NCBI GenBank assembly: GCA_947500435.1
Contig: CANMRV010000003.1
Coordinates: 124,001-188,000, forward strand
Length of the DNA stretch: 64,000 bases
Source of the DNA: an uncultured Flavobacteriaceae bacterium
GTDB lineage: Bacteria; Bacteroidota; Bacteroidia; Flavobacteriales; Flavobacteriaceae
Reading direction: 5' to 3'
Below the pieces are notes generated by a model. The model ran no database searches. It was given only the letters and a program-made list of their open reading frames with translations, and was not told the DNA's origin. Positions 42,515 through 50,820 of this stretch are shown piece by piece. Numbering within the stretch: position 1 is the first letter of the stretch; every line of letters begins with the position of its first letter. Position numbers and translations under genes: made by a program.

Positions 42515-43510
42515 ATGGTAGAAAAGAACATACGATTAGAGGTGATGCAGGCGATAGAGCATAAAGTCGAGGGGTTTATCGACTCTTTTCTGATACCCAT
42601 TGAAGATATATGGCAACCAACCGATTTTTTGCCAGATTCGCAAAGTGATGGATTTTTAGATGCTGTTGAAACGCTACGCGGTGAATCAAAAGAGCTTGGC
42701 TATGATTTTTGGGTGACTATGGTTGCGGATACTATAACAGAAGAGGCTTTACCAACTTACGAATCTTGGTTAATGGATGTTGAGGGAATCAACCAACATG
42801 ACGGGAAGGCAAACGGATGGTCAAAGTGGGTAAGACAATGGACAGGCGAGGAAAATCGTCACGGCGATGTTCTAAATAAATATTTATACCTATCGGGAAG
42901 AGTGAATATGCGTGAAATAGAAATTACAACGCAGCATTTGATTTCTGATGGATTTGATATCGGTACCGATAGAGACCCCTATAAGAATTTTGTATATACC
43001 TCTTTTCAAGAATTGGCAACAAACATATCTCATAAGCGAGTAGGTCAGATGGCCAAGAAAAAAGGCAATGCATTACTTGGAAAGATGTGTACTATTATAG
43101 CTGGTGATGAAATGCGCCATCATTTAGCATATCGTGAGTTTGTAAAGACCATATTTGGCGAAGATCCATCAGGAATGATGTTGGCTTTTACTGATATGAT
43201 GAAAAAGAAAATTGTTATGCCTGCTCACTTCTTAAGAGAGTCTGGAGGAAGCATAGGTACTGCATTTGAGAATTTTTCAAACTGCGCCCAACGTTTAGGA
43301 GTATATACAGCTCAAGACTATATAGACATTCTTAGTAAATTGAATGCCTATTGGGAAATAGATGCTTTGCGTGGCTTAACTGATGAGGCGGAAAAAGCAA
43401 GAGATTATTTAATGAAGTTACCCGCAAGATTACTACGCATTTCTGAACGTATGCAATTTCCTGAAGACCAGTATCGCTTTAAATGGGTAGAAGCTAATGG
43501 AATGGTTTAA
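42515..43510 (+). CDS. Acyl-ACP desaturase
   Basis: The 331-residue soluble di-iron enzyme introduces a double bond into acyl-ACP. The iron-binding helices carry EENRHGD (near 113) and DEMRHH (near 203), the two EExxH-type motifs of the plant-type stearoyl-ACP desaturase family. It controls membrane fluidity and fits a cold-water organism. Single gene with a clean terminator. Confidence 0.92.
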   Translation: MVEKNIRLEVMQAIEHKVEGFIDSFLIPIEDIWQPTDFLPDSQSDGFLDAVETLRGESKELGYDFWVTMVADTITEEALPTYESWLMDVEGINQHDGKANGWSKWVRQWTGEENRHGDVLNKYLYLSGRVNMREIEITTQHLISDGFDIGTDRDPYKNFVYTSFQELATNISHKRVGQMAKKKGNALLGKMCTIIAGDEMRHHLAYREFVKTIFGEDPSGMMLAFTDMMKKKIVMPAHFLRESGGSIGTAFENFSNCAQRLGVYTAQDYIDILSKLNAYWEIDALRGLTDEAEKARDYLMKLPARLLRISERMQFPEDQYRFKWVEANGMV

Positions 43511-43530
43511 GGACTAAATAGAATCAAAAT

Positions 43531-43558
43531 TAAAGGTCCGCAATCGCGGACCTTTTTA
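43531..43558. terminator. Bidirectional terminator after the desaturase gene
   Basis: AAAGGTCCGC-AAT-CGCGGACCTTTTT hairpin shared with the convergent HhH-domain gene. Confidence 0.9.
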
Positions 43559-43578
43559 GTTCTAAAAAAATTGTGTAA

Positions 43579-44151
43579 TTACAATTTTCCGTGGTCGTGC
43601 TCATCTTGCCATTTCGCAAGCTCAGCCCATTTACCTTCATAAGCCATTTTGGCCTGCATTGGCCAAGAAGCAGGATTGTGAACTTTGTAACGTTCACCAC
43701 CACCATCAAGAATTTCTTGACATCTTGCAACAGCAGATTCCGAAAGAGCCTTCCAGGTTGTAATTCCAGCATTATTAAACATTTCGGAGATTTTCGGGCC
43801 AATACCTTCAACTACCTTAAGGTCATCTTCTTTAACAGGTTTGCCCAAAGCTGCTTTAGCCGCATCTGCATCAAAAGGAATTTTTGTCTCGACAGCAGGA
43901 GCTGCGCTAGCTGTCAAAGAGGCTGCGGTTGTCGCCGCGCCAGCTACTGCAGCTGCACTTGCTGTTTTCAGCTTGCCGTTACAAGCATCAAGGTCAGCTT
44001 GAAGTTTAGCATTTTTGTCTTTCCAAGCGTTAAGTTCGCCCGAATTGTCTATAGTTGTGCTTGAGCCTTTGCCGATTAGGTATCCTAAAATTCCAGAAAT
44101 AATACCTACCAAAGCGGGAATCAACCAGCACCAAATATTTGAAAAATCCAT
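43579..44151 (-). CDS. Membrane-anchored helix-hairpin-helix protein
   Basis: The 190-residue protein has an N-terminal membrane helix (IWCWLIPALVGIISGILGYLIG). An Ala-rich coiled linker follows (about 35-85), then a helix-hairpin-helix type domain (DDLKVVEGIGPKISEMFNNAGITTWKALSESAVARCQEIL), and it ends WAELAKWQDEHDHGKL. The domain resembles that in many small proteins of uncertain role, not a proven DNA binder. It is 27 bases downstream of the OmpA-family gene, so both probably make one envelope unit. Confidence 0.78.
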   Translation of the reverse strand: MDFSNIWCWLIPALVGIISGILGYLIGKGSSTTIDNSGELNAWKDKNAKLQADLDACNGKLKTASAAAVAGAATTAASLTASAAPAVETKIPFDADAAKAALGKPVKEDDLKVVEGIGPKISEMFNNAGITTWKALSESAVARCQEILDGGGERYKVHNPASWPMQAKMAYEGKWAELAKWQDEHDHGKL

Positions 44152-44178
44152 ATTATTTAATTTTTTATAAGTTATTTA

Positions 44179-45099
44179 TTAGTTTAATGTGACTTCGGTT
44201 CTCCTGTTTTTCGATCTTCCTTCTTCAGTAGCGTTACTTTCAACAGGAGAATCTGGACCTTTGGAAGAAGCGTTGATTTTTGATGCTGCAATTCCGTTTT
44301 GCACTAAATACGATTTGGCGAAATCGGCCCTGCCTTGTCCAAGGCGAACATTTGGTCCACGGCGACCTACATTATCAGTGTGGCCAACTACGTTACAAGA
44401 TGCACCTTCTACTTTGTCTAGATATCTAGAAATATCAGCAACTTTTTGACGTTGTTCTGCGCTTAGATTAATAGAAGCTTGATTCGTTTCAAAATAAAGA
44501 ACTAGGGGGTTTGCGTTTATTTTGTCACGAAGAGCTTTCATTTCATCTTCAGCATCGGCAGCTGCGTCACCAAGGCTATAAGCAATGGGTCCAAGGAACA
44601 TTTCGCCTTTTGCGACCATGTCTTCCATCAGTTTGCCCATAGTATTTATTTGGGTTGATGAGACTCCATTTTCCACCAAATGGTTCTTAACCGCATTGGC
44701 ACGAGCTAAACCCAGGTTAGGAAAAGCTGAATCGTTCTTTTCATCGCTTTTGTAATAACCAGTCAAATTAATGACTTTACCCGCATTTTCTGCTAAGAAA
44801 GTCTTTAAGCTTGCAATCCCATCAGTAACCTGCTGAGAAAGTGGTATTAAAATCGATGAGGACGACATATTAAAATTATAATTGTCGTTTGCATTGTACG
44901 TGTAATCGCCATCACTAAAAGCAAAGGGATTCGACGTTGCTTCGGGTGTTACTGGTGCTGTTACCGCCTCTTTTATGGGTTCTTCAGAGGCTTCCTCAAC
45001 TGAAGAAGCACCACAAGAACTACAGCACGTAATATAGAAGTACGTACCCGCCAGAATGGTAATGAGCATCAGCAACAAGTTTGTTGTTGTTTTTGTCAT
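44179..45099 (-). CDS. OmpA-family protein with two OmpA-like domains
   Basis: The 306-residue protein is membrane-anchored (NLLLMLITILAGTYFYITCCSS). It has a first diverged OmpA-like part (about 85-165, including LTGYYKSDE and LGLARANAVKNHLVENGVSSTQI) and a clear C-terminal OmpA domain (ASCNVVGHTDNVGRRGPNVRLGQGRADFAKSYLVQNGI). The second binds peptidoglycan, so the protein should tether the envelope to the cell wall. It is the first gene of the pair with the HhH protein. Confidence 0.88.
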   Translation of the reverse strand: MTKTTTNLLLMLITILAGTYFYITCCSSCGASSVEEASEEPIKEAVTAPVTPEATSNPFAFSDGDYTYNANDNYNFNMSSSSILIPLSQQVTDGIASLKTFLAENAGKVINLTGYYKSDEKNDSAFPNLGLARANAVKNHLVENGVSSTQINTMGKLMEDMVAKGEMFLGPIAYSLGDAAADAEDEMKALRDKINANPLVLYFETNQASINLSAEQRQKVADISRYLDKVEGASCNVVGHTDNVGRRGPNVRLGQGRADFAKSYLVQNGIAASKINASSKGPDSPVESNATEEGRSKNRRTEVTLN

Positions 45100-45233
45100 T
45101 GTTAAAAATGATTTAGTGTTGAATCTACAATGTATTAAAAAATTTCCTTAAAATGTTAAATTATTGTGAATTAAATCCTATAAATGAGTAGGTAAGCATT
45201 CTTAATTCGTGTAGGTATTACTTGGCTTACTTG

Positions 45234-45380
45234 TAGTTTTGTTGCTATTTATACAGTTTTTTATACCATTCATAAAATACCTCTGTTCAGTTTACCAAGA
45301 ATTTTTGAAATTTCTGAAAAATATATAAGTGGAAACCCTATCACTCCCGACAAAGATCGGCATTGCGATAGGGTTTTGTT
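45234..45380 (+). ncRNA. Possible orphan transcript ending in a structured terminator
   Basis: A -7-like TAGTTTTG box (45234-45241) is followed about 90 bases later by the hairpin 45333-45376: AAACCCTATC pairs with GATAGGGTTT and an inner CCGA pairs with TCGG, with a T-rich tail. No plus-strand gene precedes it. It could be a small RNA or an attenuated leader of the collagen-like lipoprotein gene that starts 100 bases further on. There is no clear -33 element. Confidence 0.35.
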
Positions 45381-45483
45381 TTGTATAATAAACAGTGAAG
45401 ATTAGATTTGGCTAACTACAAATGTTAACCTTTTCATTTGAGTTCTCATAAAAGGTCAAACAATAAATTTAAAATATTTGATT

Positions 45484-46251
45484 ATGAGAACTACACTAAA
45501 ATTATTAATGAAAGGGATATTCGTATTTATCCTTGTATTTACATCCTGTAAAAAGAATGATTTAGAGGATGTTTCATTACTAGAGCCGATAGCTGCTGAG
45601 AATGGGGTAAACGGCACTAGTGGAACTGATGGGAATGACGTCACCAACGGGACAAATGGAACTGATGGTGCCAACGGGACGGACGGTACTGACGGTGAAG
45701 ATGGAGCAGATGGTCAAGATGGTGCAGATGGAGAGCAAGGCCCACAAGGAGAACAAGGTCCTATGGGTCCGGCAGGTGCCGATGGTCAAGATGGAGAAGA
45801 TGGTGTTGACGGAGAGCAAGGTCCAGTAGGACCAGCTGGTCCTGCAGGAGCTGATGGCGAAGATGGGAATGCAAATGTTACTGCCTACAGTTATTCAGGG
45901 TTTGATTTTGGGACATCCGAAAGATATAAAATGCAACTTAGTAACATTACTAAAGCTAATTTCGAAAAAACCGCTTGGTTCGTTTATCTGTTACGAGGTA
46001 CTGCGAATATGCATTTAATTCCAGGAATTGGACATGCTAATGATGAATTTTCTGTTTTGATTTGGCATAAAGATGGCAAAGGAAATTTTCAAATTGATTT
46101 GGAAGAAGGCAGCGGCTCAAACTATAGTGGAGTGCGAATTATTGGAATACAAGCAAATAATTCTGTCACAGGAGGAAAATCCGAAGGTTTACCAGATATA
46201 GACTTTAGCGATTACTACACTGTAATGGATTACTACGGACTTAAGTATTAA
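45484..46251 (+). CDS. Collagen-like lipoprotein
   Basis: The 255-residue protein has a lipoprotein signal (KGIFVFILVFTSC, Cys22). It then carries about 90 residues of Gly-X-Y repeats, first GTDGTNG-like (Gly-Thr-Asp), then GEQGPQGEQGPMGPAGADG. The C-terminal domain is about 125 residues of beta type with no recognised family. The TTG two codons earlier is less likely than the ATG used here. Bacterial collagen-like stalks form triple helices and often hold surface heads; it is probably a trimeric surface lipoprotein. Confidence 0.85.
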   Translation: MRTTLKLLMKGIFVFILVFTSCKKNDLEDVSLLEPIAAENGVNGTSGTDGNDVTNGTNGTDGANGTDGTDGEDGADGQDGADGEQGPQGEQGPMGPAGADGQDGEDGVDGEQGPVGPAGPAGADGEDGNANVTAYSYSGFDFGTSERYKMQLSNITKANFEKTAWFVYLLRGTANMHLIPGIGHANDEFSVLIWHKDGKGNFQIDLEEGSGSNYSGVRIIGIQANNSVTGGKSEGLPDIDFSDYYTVMDYYGLKY

Positions 46252-46260
46252 AAAATAGTT

Positions 46261-46315
46261 GTTTGAGTTAGATTAGTTACACCCTGTCTTCTAGTTAAGG
46301 GCAGGGTTTTTAATA
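46261..46315 (+). terminator. Terminator of the collagen-like gene
   Basis: CCCTG and CAGGG pair around a long loop, followed by TTTTTAAT. It is preceded by GTTTGAGTTAGATTAGTTA, a sequence that recurs almost unchanged before the next terminator at 46646. Confidence 0.6.
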
Positions 46316-46489
46316 GGATGTTTACCTTTTTGAACCTATGGTATTAATCAATATAAGTATATAGAAAAGCAGTAAAAGTTGATTTTTTACCATTTACACA
46401 GAAATTACATCCAACAATACAATGTTGAAAAAGTAGAAGAGAACTTGACATTATATTTGAAAAGGATTTGAAGTTAGAATAGAGCAGAT

Positions 46490-46624
46490 ATGAAAACTGA
46501 AATTATAAAAATAATGACTTTCGCATGTATGGTGATAGTTCTTGGAACGCAGGCCCTTCTTCACGGAAGCTGGAGAGTTCCAGAAACGGAACCGCTGAAG
46601 TCAAAAAATGGAAGCAATTCATAA
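46490..46624 (+). CDS. Small single-helix membrane protein, 44 residues
   Basis: A 44-codon frame codes for MKTEIIKIMTFACMVIVLGT followed by QALLHGSWRVPETEPLKSKNGSNS. It has a short basic start, one hydrophobic segment (residues 8-25) and a polar tail. It lies in a 700-base gap with its own strong terminator 40 bases downstream, which supports a real transcript. No family is known. Confidence 0.5.
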   Translation: MKTEIIKIMTFACMVIVLGTQALLHGSWRVPETEPLKSKNGSNS

Positions 46625-46645
46625 GTCTTTCATATAAAACTTAGT

Positions 46646-46736
46646 GTTTGAGTTAGTTTGGTTAATCCCGCTGTTATTTCAAGACTATCATTCGGGGGAA
46701 CGGGTAGATTTTGAGTAACAGCGGGTTTTTTATGCC
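46646..46736 (+). terminator. Extended structured terminator
   Basis: It opens with GTTTGAGTTAGTTTGGTTAA, as in the preceding terminator. A long hairpin follows: CCCGCTGTTA pairs with TAACAGCGGG, then inside it TCAA with TTGA, CTATC with GGTAG, and TTC with GAA, ending in six T. It closes the unit of the 44-residue protein. Confidence 0.75.
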
Positions 46737-46877
46737 TTTAAATGTTAACATATTAGCTCAATTAGCATTAATAAATAACAAAATATTTTATCGGGGCACC
46801 GAAGAGAATATAGTCCAACCAAAATACTTTTTGATAATCCGGATAAAAAGGTTTTGGAATTCTATTGGAAATAAAAA
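46737..46877. other. AT-rich spacer, nothing recognised
   Basis: The stretch contains a 60-codon open frame overlapping the hairpins on both sides, with no family character. No promoter or repeat was seen. Confidence 0.4.
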
Positions 46878-46942
46878 ACTCCTAATTGTTTGAGCCAGTT
46901 CGCCTTTTGGTGGATGAAGGAGCTAAACAATTAGGAGCTTTT
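46878..46942 (-). terminator. Long-stem terminator of the aldehyde dehydrogenase gene
   Basis: GCTCCTAATTGTTT (minus strand) pairs with AAACAATTAGGAG around a 30-base loop and is followed by six T, about 25 bases beyond the dehydrogenase stop. It works in both directions by form. Confidence 0.8.
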
Positions 46943-46964
46943 TTACTTTAAGCTCTATTATAAT

Positions 46965-48518
46965 TTACAAATCGAATTTGATTCCCTGAGCGAGAGGAAG
47001 TTCTGTTGTGTAGTTAATTGTATTTGTCTGACGACGCATGTATACTTTCCATGCATCTGAACCACTTTCGCGACCACCGCCAGTTTCTTTTTCGCCACCA
47101 AATGCACCACCTATCTCGGCACCGGAAGTTCCAATATTGACATTGGCAATTCCGCAATCACTACCATTTTGACTTAAGAAACGTTCTGCTTCACGTAAAT
47201 TGTTCGTCATGATGGCAGAAGAAAGTCCTTGAACCACTCCGTTTTGAACTGCAATTGCATTTTCAACATCTCCAGAATACTTTAAAAGATAAAGTACGGG
47301 AGCAAAAGTTTCATGTTGTACGATTTCAAAATCGTTTTTAGCCTCTGCAATGGCAGGTTTTACATAACAACCACTTTCATAGCCTTCACCTTCTAAAACG
47401 CCACCTTCGACAATGACTTTTCCACCTTCAGCAACAACTTTTTCGAGTGCTTTGTTATAGTGTCCAACAGCATCGGTATCGATTAATGGACCAACATGGT
47501 TATTTTCATCCAAGGGATTGCCAATACGTAATTGCCCATAGGCAGCTACAACCGCATCTTTTACCTTATCATAGATAGAATCGTGAATAATCAATCTACG
47601 CGTTGAAGTACAACGTTGGCCTGCGGTACCAACTGCACCAAAGACAGCACCAATTACGGTCATTTTAATATCTGCATCTGGAGTAACAATAATTGCATTG
47701 TTTCCTCCTAGCTCTAATAAGGACTTTCCTAATCTTGCAGCAACCGCTTGCGCAACGATTTTTCCCATTCGGATGGAACCTGTAGCCGAAACCAATGGAA
47801 CACGACCATCGTTAGTCATCATTTCACCAACTTTATAATCCCCATTAATCATACAAGAAATCCCTTCTGGTAATCCGTTTGCTTTGAAAACTTCAGCAGC
47901 AATGTTTTGACAAGCCACACCACATAAAGGTGTTTTTTCGGATGGTTTCCAAACACATACATCACCGCAAATCCATGCTAATGCAGTATTCCATGCCCAA
48001 ACAGCAACTGGAAAGTTAAATGCAGAAATAATTCCAACAACTCCCAATGGGTGATACTGTTCGTACATTCTATGTCCGGGTCTTTCAGAGTGCATGGTCA
48101 AACCGTGCAATTGTCTTGAAAGTCCGACTGCGAAATCACAGATGTCAATCATTTCTTGAACCTCACCCAAACCTTCTTGGTAGCTTTTTCCCATTTCATA
48201 AGAAACCAATTTTCCAAGTGGCTCTTTTAATTCACGTAATTTTTCACCAAACTGACGTACAACCTCTCCTCTCAAGGGAGCTGGTTTTTGTCGCCAAGTT
48301 TTGAATGCCACCGTAGCTGTTGCCATTAACTTTTCATAGTCTTCTTTGGAAGTGGCTTTCACTTTTCCAATCAAAGCTCCATCAACAGGAGAATACGATT
48401 CTATAATTTCTCCAGAAGAAAAATTATCAGAACCGGTAGAAGTTCCTTCGTTGATTTCTTTAATCCCTAAGGCTTTTAGGGCTTCAGTAATACCAAATTC
48501 CGTGGCTATTTTTGACAT
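46965..48518 (-). CDS. Aldehyde dehydrogenase, ALDH7-type (piperideine-6-carboxylate dehydrogenase-like)
   Basis: The 517-residue NAD-dependent enzyme has the catalytic Cys in GTAGQRCTSTRRL, Glu in LLELGGNNAI and the cofactor segment GVVGIISAFNFPVAVWAWNTALAW. The overall pattern (SGAEIGGAFGGEKETGGGRESGSDAWKVYMRRQTNTINY at the end) is that of ALDH7/AmaB, which oxidises alpha-aminoadipic semialdehyde in lysine breakdown. Because the tryptophan-type genes are next to it, 2-aminomuconate semialdehyde is another possible substrate. It starts 60 bases after the NTF2-like gene. Confidence 0.88.
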   Translation of the reverse strand: MSKIATEFGITEALKALGIKEINEGTSTGSDNFSSGEIIESYSPVDGALIGKVKATSKEDYEKLMATATVAFKTWRQKPAPLRGEVVRQFGEKLRELKEPLGKLVSYEMGKSYQEGLGEVQEMIDICDFAVGLSRQLHGLTMHSERPGHRMYEQYHPLGVVGIISAFNFPVAVWAWNTALAWICGDVCVWKPSEKTPLCGVACQNIAAEVFKANGLPEGISCMINGDYKVGEMMTNDGRVPLVSATGSIRMGKIVAQAVAARLGKSLLELGGNNAIIVTPDADIKMTVIGAVFGAVGTAGQRCTSTRRLIIHDSIYDKVKDAVVAAYGQLRIGNPLDENNHVGPLIDTDAVGHYNKALEKVVAEGGKVIVEGGVLEGEGYESGCYVKPAIAEAKNDFEIVQHETFAPVLYLLKYSGDVENAIAVQNGVVQGLSSAIMTNNLREAERFLSQNGSDCGIANVNIGTSGAEIGGAFGGEKETGGGRESGSDAWKVYMRRQTNTINYTTELPLAQGIKFDL

Positions 48519-48578
48519 TTTATAACTTTTTAAGCATGAATTGTTAAATTTCTACAAAAATACGAATAAACAACTGAT

Positions 48579-48983
48579 TTATTCTTGTTTTCGAAGGACA
48601 GATATCTTGGTGATTTTTTCACCATTTACCTCATAAATAAGAACTAATTCAATAGGTGTATCGCTTCCTTTCCTTCCAGTAATATATTCGTGGTCAATGA
48701 CCTTGTTGTCGAAAACTGTTCGGGTCAATATTTTAGAATGGAGTTTGGGAGAAGCTGCAAATAAATCAGCATACACTTTCTTACAGGCATCATAGCCTTC
48801 CAATGTAATTTTCCCTGTGGAAAAATCATGCATGGTAATATTCGCATCAATAACCGACATGAACCCTTCAATATCTCGGTTGTTATAGGTTTCCAACTGT
48901 TTTTGTACTACTTCTTCGGGAGTCATTTGGGCGGATAAGGATATCGTTGTTAGAATTAAGGAAAGTACGACTACAGTTTTCAT
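48579..48983 (-). CDS. Secreted NTF2-like (SnoaL) protein
   Basis: The protein has 134 residues when started at MKTVVVLSLILTTISLSAQ, a signal peptide; the open frame runs much further upstream, but that part overlaps the neighbour and has no signal. The mature domain (TPEEVVQKQLETYNNRDIEGFMSVIDANITMHDFSTGK, DHEYITGRKGSD) is of the NTF2-like cone fold. It probably has no enzyme activity or an unknown one. The start overlaps the stop of the DUF1304 gene. Confidence 0.82.
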   Translation of the reverse strand: MKTVVVLSLILTTISLSAQMTPEEVVQKQLETYNNRDIEGFMSVIDANITMHDFSTGKITLEGYDACKKVYADLFAASPKLHSKILTRTVFDNKVIDHEYITGRKGSDTPIELVLIYEVNGEKITKISVLRKQE

Positions 48984-49345
48984 CATTTGAAAAGGATAAA
49001 AGCGACTGCAATTAGTGCCGGTACAGCCTGAATAAAGAATATTTTCTTTTCTACAGTCAGGGCACCGTAAATTCCTGCTACCGCAACACATCCTAAAAAG
49101 AATAGTGAGATATTATCTCTCCAAACTGCGTCCGAGATAAAAAATGTCCAGACTAATCCTGCAGCTAAGAATCCATTGTATAAGCCTTGATTAGCTGCCA
49201 TTGATTTAGTTGGCACAAATAAATCCTTTGGAAAACCTCTAAATATTTTGGGCCCCTTTGTCGTCCATGCGAACATTTCAAAGTAGAGAAAATAGAAGTG
49301 TAGAAAAGCAACTAATCCAATTAAAATTTTAATGGTGATTTCCAT
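48983..49345 (-). CDS. DUF1304 membrane protein
   Basis: The 120-residue inner-membrane protein has four helices. It carries the DUF1304 pattern FLYFEMFAWTTKGPKIFRGFP near residues 20-40 and NQGLYNGFLAAGLVW. The function is unknown. It lies 11 bases after the 3-hydroxyanthranilate dioxygenase gene and overlaps the next, so it is part of that transcript. Confidence 0.88.
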   Translation of the reverse strand: MEITIKILIGLVAFLHFYFLYFEMFAWTTKGPKIFRGFPKDLFVPTKSMAANQGLYNGFLAAGLVWTFFISDAVWRDNISLFFLGCVAVAGIYGALTVEKKIFFIQAVPALIAVAFILFK

Positions 49346-49356
49346 AGTTTCTGGGT

Positions 49357-49899
49357 TTAGTTTTCTTCGGCTACGAAACGTTTATCAACGGGCATAACCG
49401 TCCCGCAATTTGTACAAGTTCTCAATTTTTCGGAACCATAAAAATGCTTGAAATGTCCTAAAAAATCTTTCTCAATATCGTGCAATGTGAAGTAAGCTTC
49501 GTACAATTTGTGATTGCAATTATCACAGAACCAAAGTAAGCCGTCGTCAACTTCCATATCGGCACGTTTGCGTTCCACCACCAAACCAATGCTTCCCTGA
49601 TGGCGAACAGGAGAGTGTGGAACTTTCGCAGGGTGTAAATACATATCTCCAGGCCCCAATTTCATGGTTTTCTTCTGCCCATCCTCTTGAATATGCACTT
49701 CAATTTCTCCCTCTAACTGATAAAAAAGTTCTTCGGTTTCATTGTAATGGTAGTCTTTTCTCGCATTGGGTCCGGCAACAATCATGACGATATAATCCCC
49801 AGCATCTTTGTACAGATTTTTATTTCCGACAGGCGGTTTTAGGGTATCACGGTTTTCTTCAATCCATTTGTTGAGATTAAACGGAGGTGCTATTGACAT
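49357..49899 (-). CDS. 3-hydroxyanthranilate 3,4-dioxygenase
   Basis: The 180-residue cupin opens the ring of 3-hydroxyanthranilate in the kynurenine pathway of tryptophan breakdown. The Fe ligands His51, Glu57 and His95 (YHYNETEELFY, HPAKVPHSP) match the family. The extra rubredoxin-like Fe site has Cys124, Cys127, Cys161 and Cys164. It is the first gene of a cluster with DUF1304, the NTF2-like protein and the aldehyde dehydrogenase. Kynurenine genes for the upper pathway are not in the window. Confidence 0.95.
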   Translation of the reverse strand: MSIAPPFNLNKWIEENRDTLKPPVGNKNLYKDAGDYIVMIVAGPNARKDYHYNETEELFYQLEGEIEVHIQEDGQKKTMKLGPGDMYLHPAKVPHSPVRHQGSIGLVVERKRADMEVDDGLLWFCDNCNHKLYEAYFTLHDIEKDFLGHFKHFYGSEKLRTCTNCGTVMPVDKRFVAEEN

Positions 49900-49984
49900 A
49901 GATGGATAAATGATTTTTGTTCAATCTAGTCAGTACCAGATGAACATGAGGTTCCATCAAATTTAAGAAAAGAAATTGGCTTTC

Positions 49985-50470
49985 TTAGTTACCCTGTCTG
50001 AAGAAAATCTGCGTAAAATAGAAGTTGCCCGCATCATTTATTTTAACGCTAACAGCCGTATGGGAAAAATCACCTTCCATAGTTTTCTTATGACTAGAAC
50101 TATTTAGCCAACCTTGAAAGGCTTCGGCTGCATTTGTATAATCCTTGGCTACATTTTCAGCTACGAACTCAGCACTAACTTGAGAAGAAATTTTTGAAGC
50201 TCTTGAACTGAAATTATCGTGATTGATACTTCCTTTGGAAATCATATAATCATTATGCTGATTCGCATATTCGTATGCGACTTCGCTGAAGTCTAAAGCA
50301 GATTGACCCAAAGATATGCGATGGTCATTTACAACCGCCAATAATTCTATTTCCACTTCTTTAGCGTTCTCAGCCTCGTTAATACTTGTGTTTTCTATGG
50401 GTTCTTTACTGCAAGAAGCCAAAGTAATTACAAATAAAACGAGAGCAATATAGTGCGTTCTCATTTTCAT
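49985..50470 (-). CDS. CAP-domain lipoprotein
   Basis: The 161-residue protein has a lipoprotein signal (HYIALVLFVITLASCSKE). Its CAP/SCP domain has VNDHRISLGQSALDFSEVAYEYANQHNDYMISKGSINHDNF and AFQGWLNSSSHKKTMEGDFSHTAVSV; His and Glu that form the CAP cavity are present. The bacterial family is of unknown function, probably a surface or periplasmic binding protein. It is monocistronic, with a 350-base spacer to the divergent A2M gene in which nothing clear was found. Confidence 0.88.
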   Translation of the reverse strand: MKMRTHYIALVLFVITLASCSKEPIENTSINEAENAKEVEIELLAVVNDHRISLGQSALDFSEVAYEYANQHNDYMISKGSINHDNFSSRASKISSQVSAEFVAENVAKDYTNAAEAFQGWLNSSSHKKTMEGDFSHTAVSVKINDAGNFYFTQIFFRQGN

Positions 50471-50820
50471 ACAACAGTTCTATTTGTAAGTAGGCGCTCT
50501 AAAAGTAAAGTAGGTAGGAGAGATATGGGGTGTTCTCGTGTTCTCTTGCCAACTGGGGACGTTAGCGGTCGTAATGATACGTAAAATACAGAGGTCATCT
50601 ATGTAAAAAATGCTTTTTTCGACGAATTACACCTTTCCACAAAATTTTAGTAAGTAAAACCGTACTTCTTTAACACTACTTGAATTATCTGGCTACAAAG
50701 TAATAAAGAAACAACCATTTCCGTTCTAACAGAATACTGGGGTATTCGGGGCTTCATATTCACGGTATTTAGGGATGGATTTTGTTTTGAACCCCGCTAT
50801 CTTTAACAAAACACATTTCC
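50471..50820. other. Spacer between divergent genes
   Basis: This 350-base AT-rich region must carry the promoters of the CAP-domain gene and of the A2M gene. I see no full TTG-N18-TAnnTTTG match, repeat or small open frame with coding character. Confidence 0.4.

Noticed and set aside
46711-46893. 60-codon plus-strand frame
   Set aside because: It starts and ends within terminator hairpins and has no recognisable protein features.
48984-49091. N-terminal extension of the NTF2-like protein (MCCGSRNLRCPDC)
   Set aside because: The cysteine-rich part is a shadow of the DUF1304 gene in another frame; the internal start gives a proper signal peptide.
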